This document shows, piece after piece, positions 9,719 through 17,232 of a stretch of DNA of 64,000 nucleotides. The stretch's first letter is position 1, and the number at the start of each line of letters is the position of its first letter. The DNA is taken from positions 1 through 64,000 of the forward strand of contig NZ_JAUTWS010000015.1 in NCBI RefSeq assembly GCF_030657435.1, in the 5' to 3' direction. Position numbers and translations under genes: made by a program. The notes under the pieces were generated by a model. It was not told where the DNA came from. It saw nothing but the letters and a program-made list of their open reading frames with translations, and made no database searches. Source of the DNA: Paracraurococcus lichenis. Its GTDB lineage: Bacteria; Pseudomonadota; Alphaproteobacteria; Acetobacterales; Acetobacteraceae.

Positions 9719-11077
9719 ATGGCCTCCGCCGCCGAACAGCTCGCGGCCAATCTCAACCTCGGCGTCCTGTCCAAGGCCACCGAGCTCAAGAAGCGCATCT
9801 GGTTCACGCTGGGCGCGCTGATCGTCTACCGGCTCGGCACCTATGTGCCCGTGCCCGGCGTCGATGCCACCGTCATGGGCGAGATCCTGGCGCAGCACGG
9901 CGGCGGCATCCTCGGCATGTTCGACATGTTCACCGGGGGCGCGCTGGGGCGCATGACGGTCTTCGCGCTGAACATCATGCCCTATATCTCGGCCAGCATC
10001 ATCATCCAGTTGATGTCGGCCGCCATCCCGCAGCTCGAGACCCTCAAGAAGGAGGGCGAGTCGGGCCGCAAGAAGCTGAACCAGTACACGCGCTACCTGA
10101 CGGTGCTGATCGCCGTCTTCCAGGCCTGGGGCATCGCCATCGGGCTCGAGAGCATGCGCGGCGCCTTCGGCAATGCGGTGCACGACCCCGGCTGGTTCTT
10201 CCGCATCTCCTGCGTCATCACGCTGGTCGGCGGGACGATGTTCCTGATGTGGCTGGGCGAGCAGATCACCGCCCGCGGCGTCGGCAACGGCATCTCGCTC
10301 ATCATCTTCGCCGGCATCGTCGCCAACCTGCCGCATTCGCTGGTCTCGCTGCTCGAGCTCGGCCGCACCGGCGCGCTCTCGACCATCTTCATCATCTTCT
10401 TCATCCTGATCGCGCTGGCCGTGATCGGCATCGTGGTCTTCATGGAGCGGGCGCAGCGCCGCATCCCGGTGCAGTACCCGAAGCGCCAGGTCGGCAACCG
10501 CATGTTCGGCGGGGAGGCGACGCATCTCCCGCTCAAGTTGAACACGGCGGGCGTCATTCCGCCGATCTTCGCCTCCTCCCTGCTGCTGCTGCCCGCGACC
10601 GTCGCCGGCTTCGCCGTGGATCCGGGGAAGGAGGGGGTGCTGCAGACGATCGCCAATGCGCTCGCGCATGGCCAGCCGCTCTACATGGCGCTCTACGTCG
10701 CGCTGATCATCTTCTTCTCCTTCTTCTACACCGCGGTCGTGTTCAACCCGGTCGAGACCGCGGACAACCTGAAGAAGTATGGCGGCTTCATCCCCGGCAT
10801 CCGTCCCGGCCAGAATACCGCGGACTATTTCGACCGGGTGCTGACCCGGCTGACGGCGGTGGGTGCGCTCTATCTCTGCCTGGTCTGCATCCTGCCGGAG
10901 ATCCTGATCAGCAACTACGGCGTGCCCTTCTACTTCGGTGGCACTTCCCTGCTGATCATCGTCTCTGTCACCATGGACACGGTGGCGCAGGTCCAGTCGC
11001 ACCTCTTCGCCCACCAGTACGAGGGACTGATCCGCAAGGCGAGGCTCGGCGGGCGCGGGGCACCCCGCCCCCGATAG
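9719..11077 (+). CDS. secY: Preprotein translocase subunit SecY
   Basis: Central channel of the SecYEG translocon in the inner membrane. The 452 residues contain ten hydrophobic segments, the first loop RLGTYVPVPGVD, the cytoplasmic TLKKEGESGRKKLNQYTRYLT and FMERAQRRIPVQYPKRQVG segments, and the C-terminal GGTSLLIIVSVTMDTVAQVQSHL. The ATG at 9719 follows GGAGGG at 9702-9707; the open frame extends 25 codons further but that part is proline-rich and unlike SecY. It is followed by adk, with no rpmJ between them. Confidence 0.96.
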   Translation: MASAAEQLAANLNLGVLSKATELKKRIWFTLGALIVYRLGTYVPVPGVDATVMGEILAQHGGGILGMFDMFTGGALGRMTVFALNIMPYISASIIIQLMSAAIPQLETLKKEGESGRKKLNQYTRYLTVLIAVFQAWGIAIGLESMRGAFGNAVHDPGWFFRISCVITLVGGTMFLMWLGEQITARGVGNGISLIIFAGIVANLPHSLVSLLELGRTGALSTIFIIFFILIALAVIGIVVFMERAQRRIPVQYPKRQVGNRMFGGEATHLPLKLNTAGVIPPIFASSLLLLPATVAGFAVDPGKEGVLQTIANALAHGQPLYMALYVALIIFFSFFYTAVVFNPVETADNLKKYGGFIPGIRPGQNTADYFDRVLTRLTAVGALYLCLVCILPEILISNYGVPFYFGGTSLLIIVSVTMDTVAQVQSHLFAHQYEGLIRKARLGGRGAPRPR

Positions 11078-11156
11078 AAGGGCCGCGGCGGGTCGGGGTC
11101 GGAAACGCAAGTCACGCGGGCCCCGTCGGGCCTGCGGTCGGATGGGGGATGACGGT

Positions 11157-11816
11157 ATGAACCTGATCCTGCTGGGCCCGCCGGGCGCAGGCAAGGGGAC
11201 CCAGGCCAAGCGGCTCGAGGACGGCTACGGCCTGACGCAGATCTCGACGGGCGACATGCTGCGCGCCGAGGTGAAGTCGGGCAGCGAGATCGGCCTGCAG
11301 GCCAAGGCGATCATGGAGCGGGGCGAACTGGTGCCCGACGCCATCATCATCGCCATGCTGGCCGTCCGCGTCTCCGCCCCCGACATCGCCGAAGGCTTCA
11401 TCCTCGACGGCTTCCCCCGCACGGTCCCGCAGGCCGAGGCGCTCGACATCATGCTGAAGGAGAAGGCCATGCCGCTCCATCACGTGATCGAGCTGCAGGT
11501 GGACGATGCCGCGCTGGTCGAGCGCATCTCCGGCCGCTTCACCTGCGCCAAGTGCGGGGAGGGCTACCACGACAGCTTCAAGCAGCCGAAGCGGGCCGGG
11601 ATCTGCGACCGTTGCGGCAATGCGGAGTTCACCCGCCGGGCCGACGACAAGGCGGAGACGGTGGCCGCCCGGCTGGAGGCCTATCACCGCCAGACGGCGC
11701 CGCTGCTGCCCTACTATGCCGCCAAGGGCATCCTGCGGGTCGTCGACGGCATGGCCGAGATGGATGCGGTGGCGAGGTCGCTGGAGGCGATCCTCGGGCC
11801 GCCGCAAAAGGGTTGA
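11157..11816 (+). CDS. adk: Adenylate kinase, zinc-lid type
   Basis: Interconverts ATP, ADP and AMP in the cytoplasm. The 219 residues start MNLILLGPPGAGKGTQAKRL with the P-loop at 7-15, the NMP-binding STGDMLR, and FILDGFPRTVPQAEAL. The LID carries two cysteine pairs (CAKCGEGYHD and ICDRCG), implying a bound zinc as in many non-enteric kinases. The ATG at 11157 follows GGGGGATGACGG; an earlier in-frame start at 11142 is less well placed. The rpsM promoter overlaps its stop codon. Confidence 0.97.
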   Translation: MNLILLGPPGAGKGTQAKRLEDGYGLTQISTGDMLRAEVKSGSEIGLQAKAIMERGELVPDAIIIAMLAVRVSAPDIAEGFILDGFPRTVPQAEALDIMLKEKAMPLHHVIELQVDDAALVERISGRFTCAKCGEGYHDSFKQPKRAGICDRCGNAEFTRRADDKAETVAARLEAYHRQTAPLLPYYAAKGILRVVDGMAEMDAVARSLEAILGPPQKG

Positions 11817-11840
11817 CGGAGAGGGCGCGGCCGGTATAGT
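11813..11840 (+). promoter_or_regulatory. Sigma70-type promoter for rpsM-rpsK-rpoA-rplQ
   Basis: TTGACG at 11813-11818 and TATAGT at 11835-11840 are separated by 16 bases, close to the housekeeping consensus. The -35 box overlaps the end of adk. Transcription would begin near 11847 and leave a leader of about 150 bases before rpsM. This would allow the alpha-operon genes to be expressed independently of the long upstream operon. The boxes are seen directly; activity is inferred. Confidence 0.7.
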
Positions 11841-11846
11841 CCGCGC

Positions 11847-11999
11847 CTCTCGCGGGCAGGGGTGGCCGTCAGGCCGCCGTGGCCGCGTTTAGCCGTTCGT
11901 CAGATTAACGAAGATCACCTCGCCGGCAAGGCGCGGGGACCAGGGTGGTCCCGCCTCTACCGGTGTCGAGCAGGAGCGACAGGCTCCAGGAGCTGAGCA
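11847..11999 (+). promoter_or_regulatory. Structured 5' leader of rpsM
   Basis: The region between the predicted transcription start and the rpsM GTG has a perfect 7-bp stem GGGACCA/TGGTCCC at 11936-11952 (loop GGG) and a 5-bp stem GGAGC/GCTCC at 11973-11987 directly beside the ribosome site AGGAG at 11988-11992. In E. coli an unrelated structured leader before rpsM is bound by S4 to repress the alpha operon. A comparable regulatory role here is an inference only; rpsD is not next to these genes. Confidence 0.4.
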
Positions 12000-12377
12000 G
12001 TGGCGCGCATCGCCGGTGTCAATATTCCCACGAACAAGCGCGTGCCGATCTCGCTGCGCTACATCTACGGCATCGGGCCGAAGAACGCGCTCGACATCTG
12101 CCAGGCGCTCGGCATCCCCGAGGAGCGCCGCGTCAACCAGCTCACGGATGAGGAGATCCTCCGCATCCGCGAGCTGATCGACCGCGAGTACCGGGTCGAG
12201 GGCGACCTTCGCCGCGAAGTGGCGATGAACATCAAGCGCCTGATGGACATGGCCTGCTACCGTGGCCTCCGTCACCGCAAGGGCCTGCCGGTCCGCGGCC
12301 AGCGCACCCATACCAATGCCCGCACCCGCAAGGGCAAGGCCGTGCCGATCGCCGGCAAGAAGAAGGTGACGAAGTAA
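12000..12377 (+). CDS. rpsM: 30S ribosomal protein S13
   Basis: Small-subunit head protein S13, bridging to the 50S and the P-site tRNA. The 125 residues start [26 protein letters not shown] and end with the S13 signature [25 protein letters not shown]. The start is GTG at 12000, seven bases after AGGAG. Length is normal. It begins the alpha operon here and is followed by rpsK after one base. Confidence 0.98.
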   Translation: MARIAGVNIPTNKRVPISLRYIYGIGPKNALDICQALGIPEERRVNQLTDEEILRIRELIDREYRVEGDLRREVAMNIKRLMDMACYRGLRHRKGLPVRGQRTHTNARTRKGKAVPIAGKKKVTK

Positions 12378-12378
12378 G

Positions 12379-12780
12379 ATGGCCCGGGAACCCCGTGGCG
12401 GCGCCCGCGCGCCGCGCAAGAAGGAGCGCAAGAACATCGCCACCGGCGTGGCGCATGTCCTGGCCTCCTTCAACAATACCATCGTGACGATCACGGATGC
12501 CCAGGGCAACGCGATCGCCTGGTCCTCCTCGGGCAGCCAGGGCTTCAAGGGCAGCCGCAAGTCCACCCCCTATGCCGCGCAGGTCGCGGCCGAGGATGCC
12601 GGCCGCAAGGCCCGCGAGCACGGGATGGAACAGCTCGAGATCATGGTGAGCGGGCCGGGGTCGGGCCGTGAATCCGCATTGCGCGCGCTGCAGGCCGTGG
12701 GCTTCTACGTCACCGCGATCCGCGACGTGACGCCGATCCCGCACAACGGCTGCCGCCCCCGCAAGCGCCGGCGCGTCTGA
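12379..12780 (+). CDS. rpsK: 30S ribosomal protein S11
   Basis: Small-subunit platform protein S11. The 133 residues contain the S11 hallmarks [42 protein letters not shown] and the C-terminal [18 protein letters not shown] basic, Arg/Gly-rich N-terminal tail of about 18 residues precedes the core. Canonical neighbours are rpsM and rpoA. Confidence 0.98.
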   Translation: MAREPRGGARAPRKKERKNIATGVAHVLASFNNTIVTITDAQGNAIAWSSSGSQGFKGSRKSTPYAAQVAAEDAGRKAREHGMEQLEIMVSGPGSGRESALRALQAVGFYVTAIRDVTPIPHNGCRPRKRRRV

Positions 12781-12820
12781 ACCGCGCCGCTACGGGGGAG
12801 GGTGCCGCAAGGAGATGCTC

Positions 12821-13837
12821 GTGATCGAGAGGAATTGGCGGTCGCTGATTCGCCCGGAGAAGCTGGGCGTCGAGGTCGGGAGCGATCCCGAGCGCGTGGC
12901 GACCATCGTGGCCGAGCCGCTGGAGCGCGGCTTCGGCATGACGCTGGGCAATGCGCTGCGCCGCGTGCTGCTGTCCTCCCTGCAGGGCGCGGCCGTCACC
13001 GCGCTGCGCATCGACGGCGTGCTGCATGAGTTCAGCAGCATCCAGGGCGTGCGGGAGGATGTCACGGACATCGTCCTGAACGTGAAGCAGCTTGCCATCC
13101 GGATGCAGGGCGAGGGGCCGAAGCGCCTGCAGCTCACCGCGACCGGCCCGGGCGAGGTGACCGCCGGCCAGATCCAGACGACCGGCGACATCGAGATCTC
13201 CAACCCGGATCTGGTGATTTGCACGCTCGACGACGGCGCCAAGCTGTCGATGGAGCTGACGGTCAATACCGGCAAGGGCTATGTCCCGGCGGCGATGAAC
13301 CGGCCCGAGGACGCGCCGATCGGCCTGATCCCGGTGGACGCCATCTACTCGCCCGTCCGCCGCGTGGCCTACCGCGTGGAGCCGACCCGCGTCGGCCAGG
13401 TGACGGACTACGACAAGCTCGTCCTGAACGTCGAGACCGACGGCACCGTGGCGCCGGAGGACGCGGTGGCGCTCGCCGCCCGCATCCTGCAGGACCAGTT
13501 GCAGCTCTTCATCAACTTCGACGAGCCGCGCGAGCGCAAGGTGGAGGAGGAGCGGGACGACCTGCCCTTCAACCGCAACCTGCTCCGCAAGGTGGATGAG
13601 CTCGAGCTCTCCGTCCGCTCGGCGAACTGCCTGAAGAACGACAACATCGTCTATATCGGCGACCTCGTGCAGAAGACGGAGCAGGAGATGCTCCGCACTC
13701 CGAACTTCGGCCGCAAGTCGCTGAACGAGATCAAGGAGGTTCTCGCCTCCATGGGCCTGTCCCTCGGCATGACCGTCACGGGCTGGCCGCCGGAGAACAT
13801 CGAGGACCTGGCGAAGAAGCTGGAAGAGCCGTTCTGA
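12821..13837 (+). CDS. rpoA: DNA-directed RNA polymerase subunit alpha
   Basis: Alpha subunit, the assembly scaffold of RNA polymerase. The N-terminal domain (about 1-230) begins [15 protein letters not shown] and contains [27 protein letters not shown]. The C-terminal domain (about 250-338) contains the DNA- and activator-binding helices [24 protein letters not shown] choose GTG at 12821, because AAGGAG at 12809-12814 is six bases upstream; the ATG at 12815 would sit directly against that site. The alternative start adds two residues only. Confidence 0.96.
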   Translation: MIERNWRSLIRPEKLGVEVGSDPERVATIVAEPLERGFGMTLGNALRRVLLSSLQGAAVTALRIDGVLHEFSSIQGVREDVTDIVLNVKQLAIRMQGEGPKRLQLTATGPGEVTAGQIQTTGDIEISNPDLVICTLDDGAKLSMELTVNTGKGYVPAAMNRPEDAPIGLIPVDAIYSPVRRVAYRVEPTRVGQVTDYDKLVLNVETDGTVAPEDAVALAARILQDQLQLFINFDEPRERKVEEERDDLPFNRNLLRKVDELELSVRSANCLKNDNIVYIGDLVQKTEQEMLRTPNFGRKSLNEIKEVLASMGLSLGMTVTGWPPENIEDLAKKLEEPF

Positions 13838-13865
13838 GGCCGGCGAGACTTAGGAAGACATCAAC

Positions 13866-14291
13866 ATGCGTCACGGTATTGCCGGCCGTAAGCTCGGCGT
13901 CACCTCCACCCATCGGGTCGCCATGTTCCGCAACATGGCGACCAGCCTGCTGAAGCACGAGCAGATCACCACCACCCTGCCGAAGGCGAAGGAGCTGCGC
14001 CCCTACGTGGAGCGCATCATCACCCTCGGCAAGCGCGGCGGCCTGCATGCGCGTCGCCAGGCCTATGCGCAGATCATGGACGAGAAGGTGGTGGACAAGC
14101 TCTTCACCACCATCGCCGAGCGCTACAAGGCCCGCAGCGGCGGCTATACCCGCGTGCTGAAGGCCGGCATCCGCTATGGCGACGCCGCCTCCATGGCGGT
14201 GATCGAGCTGGTGGACCGCGATGTCGCCGCCAAGGGCCAGGACAGCGGCCCGAAGCCGGAGGCGGCGAGCGAGGAGCAGGAGGCGGCGTAA
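13866..14291 (+). CDS. rplQ: 50S ribosomal protein L17
   Basis: Large-subunit protein L17, at the tunnel exit rim. The 141-residue product starts [46 protein letters not shown] and contains [25 protein letters not shown]. Length fits, with a short acidic C-terminal tail. It is the last gene of the ribosomal block, and a strong hairpin lies 30 bases downstream. Confidence 0.97.
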   Translation: MRHGIAGRKLGVTSTHRVAMFRNMATSLLKHEQITTTLPKAKELRPYVERIITLGKRGGLHARRQAYAQIMDEKVVDKLFTTIAERYKARSGGYTRVLKAGIRYGDAASMAVIELVDRDVAAKGQDSGPKPEAASEEQEAA

Positions 14292-14321
14292 GCCCCTTCC
14301 GGCCGCATTTCAGGTTCTGCG

Positions 14322-14351
14322 CCGGGGCGGATGGGCGATCATCCGCCCCGG
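14322..14351 (+). terminator. Hairpin ending the ribosomal operon
   Basis: A perfect 12-bp stem, CCGGGGCGGATG at 14322-14333 with CATCCGCCCCGG at 14340-14351, loop of six bases, lies just after rplQ. It separates the plus-strand ribosomal genes from the convergent minus-strand gene at 14374, so it may serve both directions. The T content after the stem is low, as is usual for intrinsic terminators in very GC-rich genomes. Confidence 0.7.
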
Positions 14352-14373
14352 TTGCGCGTTCAGCGGCGCGTGT

Positions 14374-14841
14374 TCAGCGTCCGGCGATCGCCGCCGCCGC
14401 CACCTGCCCGTCCTCGGCCGAGGTCCCGCCGGAGACGCCGACCGCGCCGATGATGCGGTTCTCCGCCGTCAGCAGCAGGCCGCCCTCCACCGGCATGGCC
14501 CCCGGCAGCGCCAGGATCGCCATGCGGCCGCCGACCAGCGCATCCTCGAAGGCCTTGGTCGGGCGGCGATAGGTCGCCGCACTCTTCGCCTTGTCCAGCG
14601 CCACCTGCAGCGAGGCCGTCTGGGTCCCGTCCACCCGGGCGAAGGCGACGAGGTTGCCGGCGGTATCCACCACCGCGACGGCCATCTGCAGGTTGCGCTG
14701 CTGCGCGCTGGCGATGCCGGCCTCCACCACCTTCCGCGCGGCGTCCAGCGTGACGTTGGGGCCGTAGCCCGGCGCCGGCTGCGCCCGGGCGACAGGCATG
14801 GCGAGAAGCGCCGCAGCCGCGGCGGCCAGGATGATGCGCAT
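14374..14841 (-). CDS. GlcG/HbpS family protein, secreted
   Basis: The 155-residue product has a clear signal peptide (MRIILAAAAAALLAMPVARAQ) followed by a GlcG/HbpS-type domain: LDAARKVVEAGIASAQQRNLQMAVAVVDTAGNLVAFARVDG, then GGLLLTAENRIIGAVGVSGGTSAEDGQVA. Some members of this family bind haem or cobalamin, and others are encoded beside glycolate oxidase genes; its role here is not known. The ATG at 14841 is preceded by GGGAGGA. It lies alone on the minus strand between the rplQ terminator and a hairpin array. Confidence 0.85.
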   Translation of the reverse strand: MRIILAAAAAALLAMPVARAQPAPGYGPNVTLDAARKVVEAGIASAQQRNLQMAVAVVDTAGNLVAFARVDGTQTASLQVALDKAKSAATYRRPTKAFEDALVGGRMAILALPGAMPVEGGLLLTAENRIIGAVGVSGGTSAEDGQVAAAAIAGR

Positions 14842-14912
14842 GGTCCATTCCTCCCGGGGTCGTTGCCCCGGAGGAAGTCTTCGCCGGACGGGGGCCTCCT
14901 GCAAGCGGGATC

Positions 14913-15055
14913 GCAGAGGGGGCGCTGCCCCCTCTGCACTCCCCCGCCGGGGGGTCAAGCGACCCCCCGGACCCCGGCCCGAGTCAAACCCATGGGATCC
15001 AAGGGCCTTAAGCCCTTGGCTGGGGGAGTGCGAGGGGGACGGCGTCCCCCTCGCA
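14913..15055. repeat. Array of four GC-rich hairpins
   Basis: Four perfect inverted repeats follow each other in the gap between two minus-strand genes: 14913-14937 (10-bp stem, GCAGAGGGGG arm), 14947-14970 (10-bp stem), 14999-15019 (8-bp stem CCAAGGGC/GCCCTTGG) and 15029-15055 (12-bp stem around CGAGGGGGAC). The pattern resembles repeated extragenic palindromes. The same style (G-run/C-run arms) recurs at 52085-52138 and 40814-40841. It may terminate transcription of the Bug gene; mobility or dispersal would need a genome-wide comparison. Confidence 0.65.
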
Positions 15056-15073
15056 TCACCCGCGCCGCCGGGA

Positions 15074-16042
15074 TCAGTCGAGGCGGATTCCCGCCTCCCG
15101 CACCAGCACCGCCATCTGCTCGCGGCCGTCCTTCACGAAGCGCGCGAAGTCGGCCGGCGCGCTGCCGACCGGCACGGCGCCGATCTGCGCCAGGCGCTGC
15201 TTCACCCCGTCATCGGCCAGCGCCGCGGTCAGCGCCTCGTGGAGCTTCGCCACGATCGGCGCCGGCATGCCGTGCGGCCCGAAGAGTGCCGCCCATTCGT
15301 TCGAGTCGAAGCCCGGGAAGCCGCTCTCGGCCAGCGTCGGGACATCGGGGCGGCTCGGCACGCGCTGCAGCGTGGCGACGGCCAGGAAGCGCGCCCGGCC
15401 GCTGTCCACGATCGGCCCGGCGCTGACCGTCGTGATGAACACCGCGTCGATCGCCCCCGCCGCCAGGTCGCGCGCCGCATCCGCGCCGCCGCGATAGGGC
15501 GCGTGGATGACCTCGATCCCCGCCCGCTTGCAGAACTGCAGCAGGCCGACATGCCCGGCCGTCGCATTGCCCTGGGTGCCGACGCTGATGCTGCCCGGCT
15601 TCGCCTTGGCGAGCGCGATGAACTCCGCGAGCGTCTTCGCCGGGAAGTCCTGCTTCACCGCCAGCACGCCCGGGAAGGTCACCACCAGGGAGACCGGGAC
15701 GAAGCTCGCATAGTCGAAGGGCAGGCCCTTCATCAGCGCCGGGTTCACGAGGTGGGAGGAGGCATCCCAGAGCAGCGTATAGCCATCCGGCGCCGAGGCG
15801 GCGACCGCGCCGCCGCCCACGCTGCCGCCCGCGCCGGTGCGGTTCTCGACGACGATGCTCTGGCCCAGCCTCTGCGTCATGACCGGCGTGATGGCCCGCG
15901 CCGCGCTGTCCGCCGCGCCGCCGGCGGCGAAGGGCACCACCAGGCGGATCGGGCGGTTGGGCCAATCGCCCTGCGCCCCGGCGCCCATGGGCAGCAGCGT
16001 TGTCCCCGCGCAGGCCAGCAGGCCGCGACGTCTCAGATGCAT
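15074..16042 (-). CDS. Tripartite tricarboxylate transporter (Bug) substrate-binding protein
   Basis: Periplasmic solute-binding protein of the Bug/TctC family. The 322 residues start MHLRRRGLLACAGTTLLPMGAGAQ, a signal peptide with an Arg-rich n-region, then DWPNRPIRLVVPFAAGGAADSAARAITPVMTQRLGQSIVVENRTGAGGSVGG, the family hallmark. The ATG at 16042 follows a GGGGGA stretch. No TctA/TctB membrane genes are adjacent, so it is an orphan receptor; the ligand is unknown. It is divergent from the cyclase gene at 16103, which may act on a related compound. Confidence 0.92.
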   Translation of the reverse strand: MHLRRRGLLACAGTTLLPMGAGAQGDWPNRPIRLVVPFAAGGAADSAARAITPVMTQRLGQSIVVENRTGAGGSVGGGAVAASAPDGYTLLWDASSHLVNPALMKGLPFDYASFVPVSLVVTFPGVLAVKQDFPAKTLAEFIALAKAKPGSISVGTQGNATAGHVGLLQFCKRAGIEVIHAPYRGGADAARDLAAGAIDAVFITTVSAGPIVDSGRARFLAVATLQRVPSRPDVPTLAESGFPGFDSNEWAALFGPHGMPAPIVAKLHEALTAALADDGVKQRLAQIGAVPVGSAPADFARFVKDGREQMAVLVREAGIRLD

Positions 16043-16102
16043 TGTGGCGTCCCCCGGAAGGCGGCACGATCCGCCCCTAACACGGGGGATATGAGGCCAG
16101 GA

Positions 16103-17080
16103 ATGCCGCCACGCTACGATGAATTGCCGCGTCCCGATGATGGCTCCGGCCTGCCTCTCGCCTGGGGCGTATGGGGGCCGCAGGACGAGGTCGGCACCCT
16201 CAACCGCATCACCGAGGCGACCGTCGCCGCCGCGGCCTCCGAGATCCGCGACGGCCGCCGCTTCAACCTGAACCTGCCGCTCGACGAGCCCTTCGGCGCC
16301 ACCCACCAGGGCAGCCATCGCCGCCGGACGCCGCCTAGCCCGACCCTGATTGCGGACGAGACGCCGGGCAAGCTGATCCGCGACGACCGGCTGGACAGCT
16401 TCTGGCTGCAGGGCAGCACGCAGTGGGACGGGCTCTCCCACTTCGCCGATCCCTATCATGGCTTCTACAACCATGCGCCCGTCAGCGCCGTGGTGCATGG
16501 GGCGGAGAGCCGCAACGGCATCGACAAGGCGCTCCGCCACGGCATCGCCGGCCGCTGCGTGCTCGCCGACCTGGCGCGGCACTTCTCGAAGACAGGCCGC
16601 GACTGGGGCCCGCTCGGCGGCCGCCGCGCCTCGGCCGAGGACCTCGCCGCCTGCCTCGCCGGGCAGGGCGTGGCGCTGCGCCCCGGCGACATCCTGCTGG
16701 TCCGCACCGGCTGGCTCGAGGCCTTCCGCGCCGCGCCGGACATCGATGCCCGCGACCATCTCGTGCGCGGCACCAACAAGGCCCAGGACTACAGCGGCCT
16801 CTCGGGCGGGGAGGACATGTGGCGCTTCCTCTGGGACCAGGGCGTCGCCGCCACCTGCGCCGACAACCCGACCGTGGAGGTCTGGCCCTACTTCCCCTGG
16901 AAGCCGACCCTGCACTGGGCCATCGCCCGGCTCGGCCTGGTCATCGGCGAGTTCTTCGACTTCGAGGCCCTGGCCGCCGATAGCGCCGCGACCGGCCGCT
17001 ACACCGGCTTCTTCACTGCGGCGCCGCTGCATCTGCGCGGCGGCGTGGGCTCCCCGGGCAATGCGCTGGCGATCCGATAG
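16103..17080 (+). CDS. Cyclase-family hydrolase (PF04199 type)
   Basis: Metal-dependent hydrolase of the cyclase / kynurenine-formamidase-like superfamily, long form (325 residues). The motif GSTQWDGLSHFADPYHGFYN around residue 110 matches the metal-binding Q-x-D-x-x-x-H pattern of long cyclases, and PGDILLVRTGWLEAF is typical of the fold. Substrate cannot be told from sequence. The start could be 16091 (four residues longer) or 16103; GAGG six bases upstream favours 16103. Together with the divergent Bug receptor it could form a small uptake-and-hydrolysis locus. Confidence 0.85.
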   Translation: MPPRYDELPRPDDGSGLPLAWGVWGPQDEVGTLNRITEATVAAAASEIRDGRRFNLNLPLDEPFGATHQGSHRRRTPPSPTLIADETPGKLIRDDRLDSFWLQGSTQWDGLSHFADPYHGFYNHAPVSAVVHGAESRNGIDKALRHGIAGRCVLADLARHFSKTGRDWGPLGGRRASAEDLAACLAGQGVALRPGDILLVRTGWLEAFRAAPDIDARDHLVRGTNKAQDYSGLSGGEDMWRFLWDQGVAATCADNPTVEVWPYFPWKPTLHWAIARLGLVIGEFFDFEALAADSAATGRYTGFFTAAPLHLRGGVGSPGNALAIR

Positions 17081-17232
17081 GAGAGGCCGGCTGTCACCCG
17101 GAGGGTCGTTCCACGCGCTGATCGTAGAATTGTATTCACAAACCCCGGAGGTCCGTGTTTCCTGGTCTCGCATTTTCGCGAACCGTGGGAGCGAGCCCCT
17201 CCGTGCCGGATACGCATCTCGACAGCCACACC

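Noticed and set aside
14798..16102. Very long open frame continuing upstream from the cyclase gene
   Set aside because: It lies opposite the Bug receptor gene, has no recognisable domain, and contains the hairpin array; it is a shadow frame.
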